Positions 1 through 6,333 of a stretch of 7,735 bases of DNA are shown piece by piece. How positions within the stretch are numbered: the stretch's first letter is position 1; each line of letters starts with the position of its first letter. The notes under the pieces were generated by a model. It saw only the letters and a program-made list of their open reading frames with translations. It was not told the DNA's origin and made no database searches. The position numbers and the translations under genes were made by a program. Source of the stretch: an uncultured Erysipelotrichaceae bacterium (lineage in GTDB: Bacteria; Bacillota_I; Bacilli_A; RF39; UBA660); assembly GCA_902797275.1 (NCBI GenBank), contig CADBSI010000103.1, positions 1 to 7,735 on the forward strand, in the 5' to 3' direction.

Positions 1-4
1 ACTT

Positions 5-37
5 AAAAATGTTGAAAAAACATTTTTTATTTTTCTT
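5..37 (+). terminator. Weak A+T-rich intrinsic terminator of an upstream gene
   Basis: A perfect 9-bp stem (5-13 with 19-27) closes a 5-base loop (GAAAA) and runs into the T-rich tract at 23-37. The stem has only one G-C pair, so it would be weak. It would end a plus-strand transcript entering from outside the window. The gene it serves is not visible. Confidence 0.4.
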
Positions 38-72
38 CAAAAAACAAACCTCTAAAAAATTATAGGGGTTTG
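35..72 (-). terminator. Minus-strand intrinsic terminator hairpin
   Basis: Read on the minus strand, ACAAACCCCTA (72 to 62) pairs with TAGAGGTTTGT (54 to 44) as an 11-bp stem with one mismatch, followed at once by a T run (43 to 39). This is a good intrinsic terminator in the leftward direction, yet no leftward gene lies to its right before 2244. On the plus strand no T run follows, so it would not act rightward. It lies at the point where the Fic reading frame loses its expected N-terminus, so it may have been brought in by a rearrangement. Confidence 0.5.
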
Positions 73-589
73 TCTACATTCTGAAGAACAAGTAATTGTT
101 CTTAAGAAATTAACTAATTTTATTTTAGAAGAATATGAATTTAGTCCAAGTGCTTCTTATTTAGCTTTTATACATAAATATTTATTTGATGATGTTTACT
201 ATTTTGCTGGAGAGTATCGTTTAGTAAATATGTTTAAACAAGATAGTGCTTTTTTAGATTTTAATTTAATTAAAGAAGAACTTCCTAAAGTAATAAATAA
301 ATATAATAGTATGGAAGTAGTAAATAATAAATTTACAATTGCTAGAACTTTAGGAGAGTTTTACCGAGAACTTATTTATATTCATCCTTTTAGAGAAGGA
401 AACGGAAGAACTATAAGAGAATTTTTAAGAGAATATACTATGTATAAATATAATTTAATTTTAGATTATAGTAAGATTAATAAACAAAACTTTTTACTTG
501 GAATAACTGATAGTTATACATATCCTAGTTTACTTGCTTATGAAATTAATAATGCTTTAGTTGAACCTAAGAAAGAATTAAAAAAATAA
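56..589 (+). pseudogene. Fic-family AMP transferase, N-terminally truncated remnant
   Basis: Fic proteins usually transfer AMP from ATP to a hydroxyl side chain of a target protein. The frame is open from 56, just after a TAA at 53-55, to the stop at 587-589. It carries Fic-type helices (IHKYLFDDVYYFAGEYR, about 170-220), the flap region, and the catalytic motif HPFREGNGRTIR at 383-418 with His, Phe, the Gly-Asn-Gly anion loop and Arg all present. No ATG, GTG or TTG with a ribosome binding site exists upstream of the conserved helices. The first internal ATG (230) would give 119 residues and cut off the helices that pack around the active site. Family members of about 200 residues have extra N-terminal residues that no frame supplies here. 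No clear inhibitory (S/T)xxxE(G/N) motif is seen. I read it as a decayed gene. The alternatives are use of a non-standard start or a functional short form starting at 230. Confidence 0.65.
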
Positions 590-608
590 TTCTTTCTTTT
601 AATATAAA

Positions 609-659
609 ATCTTTACTTTTGCATCACAAAACAGTAAAATGTGATACAAAAGTAAAGAT
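609..659. repeat. Long near-perfect inverted repeat, 19 bp arms
   Basis: Bases 609-621 and 623-628 pair with 647-659 and 640-645, giving 13 + 6 bp interrupted by a single C/A mismatch (622/646) around an 11-base loop. There is no T run on either side, so it is not a standard intrinsic terminator, although it could protect the 3' end of a Fic transcript. It may also be a small palindromic repeat element. It fills the space between the Fic remnant and spoIVA. Confidence 0.7.
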
Positions 660-733
660 AAATAAAATAAACGCATATTAATTAGCTAAAAAATAGTTCT
701 AAGTACTCTTTCTTCACATATTCTTTAATGAAT

Positions 734-742
734 AGAAAGTGA
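734..742 (+). promoter_or_regulatory. Ribosome binding site that sets the spoIVA start at 749
   Basis: AGAAAGTGAG lies 6 bases before the ATG at 749. The in-frame GTG at 743 overlaps the end of this site and would leave no spacing, so the ATG at 749 is preferred. Confidence 0.6.
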
Positions 743-748
743 GTGTTT

Positions 749-2224
749 ATGGATAAAAATGAAATAATTAAAAATATAGGTCAAAGAACGGGTGGAGATA
801 TTTATCTTGGAGTAGTAGGAGGAGTTAGAACAGGTAAAAGTACGTTTATTAAAAAAATGGTTGAAACTTTAATTATTCCAAATATTCCAGATGAATTTGA
901 AAAGAAAAGATGTTTAGATGAAATACCTCAAAGTGCAGCTGGAAAAACAGTTATGACAACTGAACCTAAATTTGTTCCTAATAATGCTATTAGTATTAAC
1001 GTTGATGATTTTTCTTGTAAAATTAGATTAATTGATTGTGTCGGGTATATTATTAAAAATGCTAAGGGTATAGAAGATGAGAATGGTCCAAGAATGGTTA
1101 AAACTCCTTGGTATGATGAAACAATTCCTTTTAGTGAAGCAGCTGAAATTGGAACTGAGAAAGTTATTAAAGAACATTCAACCATTGGTATTGTCATGAC
1201 AACTGATGGATCAATTGGAGAATTTGAAAGAAATGACTATGTAGAAGCTGAAGAAAGAGTAATTCAAGAATTAAAAGAAATTAATAAACCTTTTATAGTT
1301 ATTATGAATACAACCCATCCTATGTTACCTGATACAATTAGGTTAGCATCCGAATTAAAAGAAAAATATGATGTTCCAGTTATGCCTTTAAGTGTTGAAA
1401 CAATGACAGAACATGATATGATTGATATTTTAAGGGAAGCTTTATATGAATTTCCAATTTTAGAAGTAAAAGTAAAATTACCAGATTGGATTGCTGTTTT
1501 AAATCCAAGTCATCCTGTTAAACAAGTATATATAAATTCCATTAAAGAAAGTGTTGTTGAAATTGATAAATTAAGAAGTGTTGAAGATATAACTAAACAT
1601 TTTAAAGAAAAAGAAGAAATTGAAAAAGCTTATTTATCAAGTGTTGATCCAGCAACAGGTGAAGTAATAATAACTTTAGAAGCTCCAAATGATTTGTATA
1701 ACAAGGTTTTACATGAAATAATTAATATTGATGTTTCCAACAAAAAAGATTTACTTAAGTTATTTCAAGAATACAGTGAAGCTAAAACGGAATATGATCA
1801 AGTTAAATATGCTCTTAAAATGGTTAAACAAACTGGTTATGGAGTAGCAACTCCAACTTTATCAGATATGAAATTAACCAATCCTGAAATAACTAAGCAA
1901 GGAACCCGTTTTGGAGTTAAATTAAAAGCAACTGCTCCATCAATTCATATGATAAGAGTAGATGTTAATTCAACTTTTGAACCAATTATAGGATCAGAAC
2001 TTCAAAGCCGAGAATTAATTAATCATTTAATGAAAGATTATGAAACAAATCCATCTAGTATTTGGAAAAGTGAAATATTTGGAAGAAGTCTAGATGTTAT
2101 TGTTCAAGAAGGAATACAATCTAAAATAAATATGATGCCTGAAAATATTAGATTTAAACTTCAACAAACTTTAACTAAAATAGTTAATCGTGGTTCAGGT
2201 AATTTAATTGCTATTGTTTTATAG
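749..2224 (+). CDS. spoIVA: SpoIVA, spore coat morphogenetic ATPase
   Basis: SpoIVA is made in the mother cell, hydrolyses ATP and polymerises into the basement layer of the spore coat around the forespore. From ATG 749 the product has 491 residues, against 492 in B. subtilis, and most of it can be lined up with that protein from memory. The Walker A motif is GGVRTGKS (residues 24-31, Lys30), the region around VMTTEPKFVP (about 68-77) matches the threonine sensor, and the Walker B-like DCVG is at 96-99. The stretches QSAAGKT, YDQVKYALKMVKQTGYG and MPENIRFKLQ are family hallmarks. The C-terminus ends GSGNLIAIVL like known SpoIVA, where the tail docks to SpoVM. An in-frame GTG at 743 would add two residues but is poorly spaced from the ribosome binding site. 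The gene stands alone and ends in a terminator shared with the converging rnhC. I saw no convincing sigma-E promoter upstream. Confidence 0.97.
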   Translation: MDKNEIIKNIGQRTGGDIYLGVVGGVRTGKSTFIKKMVETLIIPNIPDEFEKKRCLDEIPQSAAGKTVMTTEPKFVPNNAISINVDDFSCKIRLIDCVGYIIKNAKGIEDENGPRMVKTPWYDETIPFSEAAEIGTEKVIKEHSTIGIVMTTDGSIGEFERNDYVEAEERVIQELKEINKPFIVIMNTTHPMLPDTIRLASELKEKYDVPVMPLSVETMTEHDMIDILREALYEFPILEVKVKLPDWIAVLNPSHPVKQVYINSIKESVVEIDKLRSVEDITKHFKEKEEIEKAYLSSVDPATGEVIITLEAPNDLYNKVLHEIINIDVSNKKDLLKLFQEYSEAKTEYDQVKYALKMVKQTGYGVATPTLSDMKLTNPEITKQGTRFGVKLKATAPSIHMIRVDVNSTFEPIIGSELQSRELINHLMKDYETNPSSIWKSEIFGRSLDVIVQEGIQSKINMMPENIRFKLQQTLTKIVNRGSGNLIAIVL

Positions 2225-2233
2225 TAAATTAAA

Positions 2234-2272
2234 TAAAAAGATCTTATTCACTTAAGATCTTTTCTGTATTTT
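2234..2272. terminator. Bidirectional intrinsic terminator between spoIVA and rnhC
   Basis: A perfect 11-bp stem, AAAAGATCTTA (2236-2246) with TAAGATCTTTT (2253-2263), has a 6-base loop. Rightward it is followed by CTGTATTTTT. Leftward the A-rich flank at 2231-2239 becomes a T-rich tract. The rnhC stop codon (2244-2246) and its last codons lie inside the stem, so one element serves both converging genes. Confidence 0.8.
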
Positions 2273-3176
2273 TAAAGTTTAATTTAGCAATACTTTCTAG
2301 TTTTTCTTTACCATATTTTTTTACAATTTCTTTTCCTATTTCATCTACTTTAGGTCCAGCTCCTTTTGGTAGATTGAAGCCAATACTTTTACTTAGTTTA
2401 TTAAATTCTTGAATAAATATATAACGACTTATTATACTACTTGCAGCAACCGCCATGTTTTTATCTTCGGCTTTGGTCATGAAAGTTATATTTCTTTGAA
2501 CAAGTTTAGCATCTTTTAAATAATTATAATAAACGTATTTTTCGGCAAATTGATCAACTATGATAGCATCTATTATAGGATGTTCCTCGTTTATCATTTG
2601 GTATAAAACTTTGTTATGCATGATAGCTTTTATTTTATTCATGTTGTAATCCTTATTAAACTTATTATAATCTTGGTTAGTTAAAACTAAACTTTTATAT
2701 TTAATTCTTTTTATTATTTTAGGTGCAATTTCAAGTATTTTTTCATCTGTTATTTTTTTACTGTCCATGACACCCAATTCTTTTAAAAAACTAACATCTT
2801 CTTTTTTTACATATGAACTACTAACAACAATAGGACCAAAGTAATCTCCTGTACCAACTTCATCTGAACCAACCGAGTTAATATACATATATTTTGTATC
2901 TTTTATAGTTTCTTTTTTCTCTTTTTTCTTATTATCAGAGTTTGTAAAATCAACATATCCAGTATTAATTTTTTCGGTTTCAATCCAGAACTCACTTGCA
3001 AGATCGGCATCACTTCCTTGAAAAACAGCTTTTCCTGAATTATACAAGGTAACAACTGTATCCCCATCAACCGCTTGAAAGGTAGCATAATCAGGAGTTT
3101 TCTCTCTTTTTAAATCTTCAAAGTATTCAATCATTTGTTCTTTAGTTTTATCACTTACTTTAACTGTAATCGTCAT
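2244..3176 (-). CDS. rnhC: Ribonuclease HIII
   Basis: RNase HIII cuts the RNA strand of RNA-DNA hybrids, such as R-loops and Okazaki primers, in the cytoplasm with Mg2+ or Mn2+. The 310-residue length is normal for the family. Residues 1-65 form the N-terminal TBP-like substrate-binding domain (FQAVDGDTVVTLYNSGKAVFQG), which separates HIII from the shorter RNase HII. A Lys/Glu-rich linker (about 80-93) leads to the catalytic domain. The expected DEDE site is complete: Asp105-Glu106 in GSDEVGTGDYFGP, Asp208 in IIVDQF and Glu237 in TKAEDK, with the AASSIISRY helix following. The start ATG has GGTGAT 5 bases upstream (3181-3186). The gene appears to be transcribed alone: a terminator of the preceding gene and a promoter candidate lie just upstream, and the shared terminator with spoIVA lies at its end. 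Confidence 0.95.
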   Translation of the reverse strand: MTITVKVSDKTKEQMIEYFEDLKREKTPDYATFQAVDGDTVVTLYNSGKAVFQGSDADLASEFWIETEKINTGYVDFTNSDNKKKEKKETIKDTKYMYINSVGSDEVGTGDYFGPIVVSSSYVKKEDVSFLKELGVMDSKKITDEKILEIAPKIIKRIKYKSLVLTNQDYNKFNKDYNMNKIKAIMHNKVLYQMINEEHPIIDAIIVDQFAEKYVYYNYLKDAKLVQRNITFMTKAEDKNMAVAASSIISRYIFIQEFNKLSKSIGFNLPKGAGPKVDEIGKEIVKKYGKEKLESIAKLNFKNTEKILSE

Positions 3177-3192
3177 TTAAATCACCAAAGTA

Positions 3193-3221
3193 ATTGTATC
3201 AAAAACTTGTTAAATAAGCAA
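3193..3221 (-). promoter_or_regulatory. Sigma-A-type promoter for rnhC
   Basis: On the minus strand TTGCTT (3221-3216) and TACAAT (3198-3193) are separated by exactly 17 bases. The predicted start, near 3186, falls at the ribosome binding site and leaves a leader of only about 10 bases. This is tight but possible, and it fits the terminator of the upstream gene lying just before the -35 box. Confidence 0.5.
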
Positions 3222-3222
3222 G

Positions 3223-3248
3223 AAAAAAAGGACTATTCAGTTTGTCCT
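3223..3248 (-). terminator. Intrinsic terminator of the unknown membrane-protein gene
   Basis: On the minus strand AGGAC (3248-3244 read as its complement) pairs with GTCCT (3233-3229) across a 10-base loop, followed by a run of seven T. The stop codon of the gene (3233-3235) is inside the hairpin. The stem is short, but in so A+T-rich a background the G-C pairs stand out. Confidence 0.6.
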
Positions 3249-4270
3249 AATTTTTCTATTTCGTCTAATAAAGCCATAATTCCTTCATTTGTACTTATTT
3301 TTTCTAAAATATTATTCATTTCATCTTCAGTAATATCACTAAAGTTAGTAGCATTTTTAACATCAACACTTGTAAATTTAGCAAGTTTATTTTTAGAAAA
3401 ACCAAATGTTATATTACCACTTAAATCAGTATCATTTAAATAAGCAACTACATTAACAAGATTATCTTTAATATCTATATCTAATTTAACCGGTTCTTTG
3501 TTTTCTTCAGTAAACTCTACTTTATAAATATTATTATTTTTATCAACTGTTATAGTATTATTATCACTTATAATTTCTAATTTTACAAAGTTTTTATTAT
3601 CAGTATAAAGAATTACTTTGTTAATAGTAAAATCATAATCTTCACTATCTAAATCCATTTCTTTTTTTAATTCATCAGTTATAACTAAAGTACTTTTTAA
3701 AACATTTTTATTATTTAGACTAACATTTTCTTCCCTTATTTCAGCTTTATCTAAATTATCTATTAATTTTTCTTGATAATCATTTAAATATTCTTTTAAA
3801 TCATTTGTATTCATATCAAGATTAAACATTTCTTCATATTCTTCTATTTTATCACTTTTATAATATTTATCAGTTATATTATTTAAATTAAAATATAAAT
3901 AACTATTCTCTGTATAAATATTTCCTTTTAATAATTCTTTATTATTATAAGTTGAATTTAAATTAATATTCATTTTCTTATTAGTAAAATCTATTTGATA
4001 AGAACTATCTACTTTAACTTTATTTAATAAATTAACAACATCTTTCATATCTTGATTATTAGTATTTAAATTAAAACTTAAAGTTATTTTTCCTTCACTA
4101 TCTAAAGTATTAACAAGATTTTCTTCTAAATAAGTAAAACTTTTATTAATATAAGTTTCAAAAGTACTACTTTTTTTAAATAAATAAAAATATATTACTC
4201 CTCCTATTATAACTAGACCAATTATAAGTAATAAAAGGGCTATTTTACTTTTTTTCTTTTCATCTTTCAT
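3233..4270 (-). CDS. Unknown single-pass membrane protein with large extracytoplasmic domain
   Basis: I do not recognise a family for this 345-residue protein. It begins with a short positively charged stretch (KDEKKKSK) and one hydrophobic segment (about residues 10-31), followed by about 310 residues rich in Asn, Asp, Lys and Thr. The order of charges suggests that the N-terminus is inside the cell and the rest is outside. The outer part has many alternating short hydrophobic strands (for example GKITLSFNLN, KMNINLNSTYN, SYLYFNLNN, NITFGFSKNKLAKF), which suggests a beta-rich fold, with a more helical stretch near 140-170. There is no lipobox Cys, cell-wall sorting signal or catalytic motif. 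AGGAG lies about 11 bases before the start. It has its own promoter and terminator, so it is probably monocistronic. A role in the envelope or as an anchored sensor domain is possible but unproven. Confidence 0.85.
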   Translation of the reverse strand: MKDEKKKSKIALLLLIIGLVIIGGVIYFYLFKKSSTFETYINKSFTYLEENLVNTLDSEGKITLSFNLNTNNQDMKDVVNLLNKVKVDSSYQIDFTNKKMNINLNSTYNNKELLKGNIYTENSYLYFNLNNITDKYYKSDKIEEYEEMFNLDMNTNDLKEYLNDYQEKLIDNLDKAEIREENVSLNNKNVLKSTLVITDELKKEMDLDSEDYDFTINKVILYTDNKNFVKLEIISDNNTITVDKNNNIYKVEFTEENKEPVKLDIDIKDNLVNVVAYLNDTDLSGNITFGFSKNKLAKFTSVDVKNATNFSDITEDEMNNILEKISTNEGIMALLDEIEKLGQTE

Positions 4271-4291
4271 AAATAATCACACTCCTACTAT

Positions 4292-4322
4292 ATAAGTATA
4301 GCATACTTATCTTTAAATTCAA
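4292..4322 (-). promoter_or_regulatory. Promoter with extended -10 overlapped by a palindrome (possible operator)
   Basis: On the minus strand TTGAAT (4322-4317) and TATACT (4300-4295) are 16 bases apart, and TGC directly precedes the -10 box, making an extended -10. The -10 lies inside a perfect 8-bp palindrome with a 3-base centre, ATAAGTAT-AGC-ATACTTAT (4292-4310). A dimeric repressor bound there would block the promoter. The hairpin lacks a T run, so it is not a terminator for the gene to the right. The promoter would drive the unknown membrane-protein gene. Confidence 0.55.
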
Positions 4323-4892
4323 TTATCTTTTAAATACTTTGGTATTATTTTTTTCTAATTCATTTAAATAAGCATTAATTAAAATAAGATGTTTTAAATC
4401 ATTAGTTATAAAATAAGGCTTATCATTAGTAGGAAATATTAAATTACTATTATTTTTATCAAATAAAACTCCAATTCCTCCAGCATTAACCCAACCAATT
4501 ATTTTTTCTTTAGAATCATCTACTAAAATATTATTATTGGCTTTAACAGCATAATGTTTTTCAATACTTTTAGGAATATTAAATACTTGAATATTAGGTA
4601 ATAATTCATTAAATTCATCTTTTTTTACTTTACCTTCTAAATAAGAACAATGATGTGTTGCAACAGCTACTAAATTAAAAACATTACTAGCTTTTAATTT
4701 TAATATTTTCATGCAACTATCATTTATCTCTCCACTTCTTTTTATTAAATCTTCCCAGTTAACATTTCTAAAATAATTAGTAATTGCTTCTTGATTAGTA
4801 GTATCAATTCCCATTAATTCCATATCACTAAAAGCTACTACAATTGTATCAAAAATAACACCATCACAATCAATATATAAATCTCTTTTCAT
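4323..4892 (-). CDS. HAD-superfamily phosphatase, 5'(3')-deoxyribonucleotidase-like
   Basis: HAD phosphatases remove phosphate through an aspartyl-phosphate intermediate with Mg2+. In this 189-residue protein motif I is DCDGVIFDT, with nucleophile Asp8 and general acid/base Asp10. Motif II is probably Thr79 in VAVATHH. The lysine is Lys112 or Lys117, and motif III/IV is VDDSKEKIIGWVNAGGIGVLF with Asp125-Asp126. The small size, the DxDGV form of motif I and the late VDDS...W.NAGG.G.L pattern resemble cytosolic 5'(3')-deoxyribonucleotidases, which clear dNMPs, but the substrate cannot be fixed from sequence. The ribosome binding site is poor (GTGGTG at 4897-4902). It is divergent from yqfC across an 80-base gap and lies upstream of, and in line with, the unknown membrane-protein gene. 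No terminator separates those two, so partial read-through is possible. Confidence 0.8.
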   Translation of the reverse strand: MKRDLYIDCDGVIFDTIVVAFSDMELMGIDTTNQEAITNYFRNVNWEDLIKRSGEINDSCMKILKLKASNVFNLVAVATHHCSYLEGKVKKDEFNELLPNIQVFNIPKSIEKHYAVKANNNILVDDSKEKIIGWVNAGGIGVLFDKNNSNLIFPTNDKPYFITNDLKHLILINAYLNELEKNNTKVFKR

Positions 4893-4930
4893 AAAACACC
4901 ACTTGAATATACTATCATAATAAATTTAAT

Positions 4931-4962
4931 TTGTCATGGTATTTTTTTAAAAAATATATAAT
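4931..4962 (+). promoter_or_regulatory. Possible promoter of the yqfC operon
   Basis: TTGTCA (4931-4936) is followed by TATATA (4955-4960, spacing 18) or TATAAT (4957-4962, spacing 20). Transcription from it would begin about 4-8 bases before the yqfC ATG at 4973, giving an almost leaderless message. The flanks are nearly pure A+T, so chance matches are easy. In B. subtilis the yqfC operon is sigma-E controlled, and no clear sigma-E element is seen here. Confidence 0.35.
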
Positions 4963-4972
4963 AAAATATAAT

Positions 4973-5197
4973 ATGAATATAAGAGAATTTATAAACCCTA
5001 AAGAATTAAAAATAATTTATTTTACTAATTATATAAATATAATAAATTATGATGAAATTATTTTATTAACAGACAATAAAATATTACTTTTAAAAGATAA
5101 AAAAACTATTACTATAAAAGGTGATAACTTATTATTAAATAAATTATTAGATAAAGAAATATTAATACATGGTAATATTAAAACAATAGAATTGTAG
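4973..5197 (+). CDS. yqfC: YqfC family sporulation protein
   Basis: YqfC is a small conserved sporulation protein made in the mother cell together with YqfD; its biochemical role is not known. From ATG 4973 the product has 74 residues, shorter than the roughly 93 of B. subtilis. The match is in the C-terminal half: LTDNKILLLKDKKTITIKGDNLLLNKLLDKEILIHGNI follows the family pattern of short beta strands ending in E-I-L-(I/L)-x-G-x-I. An upstream TTG (4931) would add MSWYFFKKYIIKYN, but neither start has a ribosome binding site. I prefer the ATG because the added stretch is poorly conserved and overlaps the candidate promoter. The stop codon overlaps the ribosome binding site of yqfD and the gap is 7 bases, so translation is probably coupled. 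The position directly before yqfD supports the call more than the sequence does. Confidence 0.8.
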   Translation: MNIREFINPKELKIIYFTNYINIINYDEIILLTDNKILLLKDKKTITIKGDNLLLNKLLDKEILIHGNIKTIEL

Positions 5198-5204
5198 GTG
5201 AAAT

Positions 5205-6332
5205 ATGAATATTTATATTTTAAAAATAAATAAAAAGTATTTAAATAATATTTTAAAATATAAAATAAATATAAATAAAATAGTTTCTAAAGATAATTAT
5301 TATTATTTATATTTAAATACTTTAAATTATAATAAAATTAAAAAAATATTTAAAATATATAATATAGAAGTAATAGGATATAAAGGTTTAATAAAATATA
5401 AAATGTTATTAAAAAAATATTATTTATTTTTAATATTTTTTGTTATAAGTATATTTTTAAATATTTTTTTAAGTAATATTATTTTTTCTGTAGAAATAAA
5501 TACTAATAATAATGAATTAAAAAACTTTTTATTAAAAGAATTAAAGAATTATAAAATAGATAAATATAATTTTAGAAAAAGTTATACAGAAAAAGAAAAA
5601 ATTAAAAATAGTATTTTAAATGATAATAAAGATTATCTTGAGTGGTTAGAAATAACTAGGGTAGGTTGTAAGTATATTGTAAATGTATCAGAAAGGATTA
5701 AAAAAGATATAGATGATGATTTAAAACCAAGAGATGTTGTTGCTAGAAAGAATGCTATTATTTTATCTATTAAAGCAACTAATGGTAGTATTATTAAAAA
5801 ATTAAATGATTATGTAAAACAAGGAGAGGTAATTGTAAGTGGAAAGATTATTCATAAAGATAGTGTTGTTAATTTAGTAAAATCTGATGCTATTATTTAT
5901 GGAGAAACTTGGTATACAGTTCATATTACTTATCCAATTACTTATTATGAAAATAAAAAAACTGGTTCTTCTAAAAAAAGATTTAGTTTAACTTTTTTAG
6001 GTAAAAAAATAAATTCTAAAAAAGATTATAAAAATGAAGAAATAATAGAAAATAAAATTTTTTATCATAAGTTTTTACCAATTAAATTAAGTAAAGAAAT
6101 TCTTTATGAAATAGAAAAAACAGATGATGTTTTAACAATAGAAGAAGCTTATAGTAAAGCTATGAATTTAGCATATTTAAAGATGAAAGAAAATTTATTA
6201 GAAGATAGTAAAATATTAGATCAAAAAAAATTGAAATTTGTTGTAAAAAATAGTACAATAGATTTAGATGTTTTCTTTAAAGTTTATGAAAATATCACTA
6301 GTTATCAAGAAATCGAGTTAGAAGGAGAATAG
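5205..6332 (+). CDS. yqfD: YqfD family sporulation membrane protein
   Basis: YqfD proteins are about 390 residues, membrane-anchored and needed for efficient sporulation in Bacillus; the mechanism is unknown. This one has 375 residues. Residues 1-65 form a cytoplasmic, very Lys/Asn/Ile/Tyr-rich part, a single hydrophobic segment spans about 72-96, and the remainder faces outward. Family signatures include WLEITRVGCKYIVNVSERI (about 146-165), KPRDVVARKNAIILSIKATNGSIIKKLNDYVKQGEVIVSGKI (174-215) and YGETWYTVHITYP (232-244). The GSIIKKLNDYVKQGEVI part looks like the hairpin found in biotinyl-lipoyl-like or SAF-type domains. The ribosome binding site TAGGTGA spans the yqfC stop. The first 430 bases are markedly richer in A+T, with many ATA codons, than the rest. 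Confidence 0.92.
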   Translation: MNIYILKINKKYLNNILKYKININKIVSKDNYYYLYLNTLNYNKIKKIFKIYNIEVIGYKGLIKYKMLLKKYYLFLIFFVISIFLNIFLSNIIFSVEINTNNNELKNFLLKELKNYKIDKYNFRKSYTEKEKIKNSILNDNKDYLEWLEITRVGCKYIVNVSERIKKDIDDDLKPRDVVARKNAIILSIKATNGSIIKKLNDYVKQGEVIVSGKIIHKDSVVNLVKSDAIIYGETWYTVHITYPITYYENKKTGSSKKRFSLTFLGKKINSKKDYKNEEIIENKIFYHKFLPIKLSKEILYEIEKTDDVLTIEEAYSKAMNLAYLKMKENLLEDSKILDQKKLKFVVKNSTIDLDVFFKVYENITSYQEIELEGE

Positions 6333-6333
6333 T

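Noticed and set aside
590..742. Sigma-E promoter for spoIVA
   Set aside because: CATATTCT (717-724) is at a sensible distance but matches the -10 pattern poorly, and no -35 partner lies at the required spacing.
928..1197. Minus-strand 89-codon open frame inside spoIVA
   Set aside because: It lies wholly antisense to a strongly conserved gene, has no ribosome binding site and no recognisable motif; a shadow frame.
2903..3088. Second minus-strand open frame inside rnhC
   Set aside because: It overlaps the conserved TBP-like domain and linker of RNase HIII in another frame; no independent support.
3135..3443. Plus-strand 102-codon open frame over rnhC and the next gene
   Set aside because: It crosses a terminator, a promoter and two gene ends in antisense; its hydrophobic look comes from the A+T-rich complement.
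4893..4930. Promoter for the HAD phosphatase gene on the minus strand
   Set aside because: TATGAT-like -10 sequences are present, but no -35 partner at 16-18 bases; everything nearby is A+T-rich, so matches mean little.
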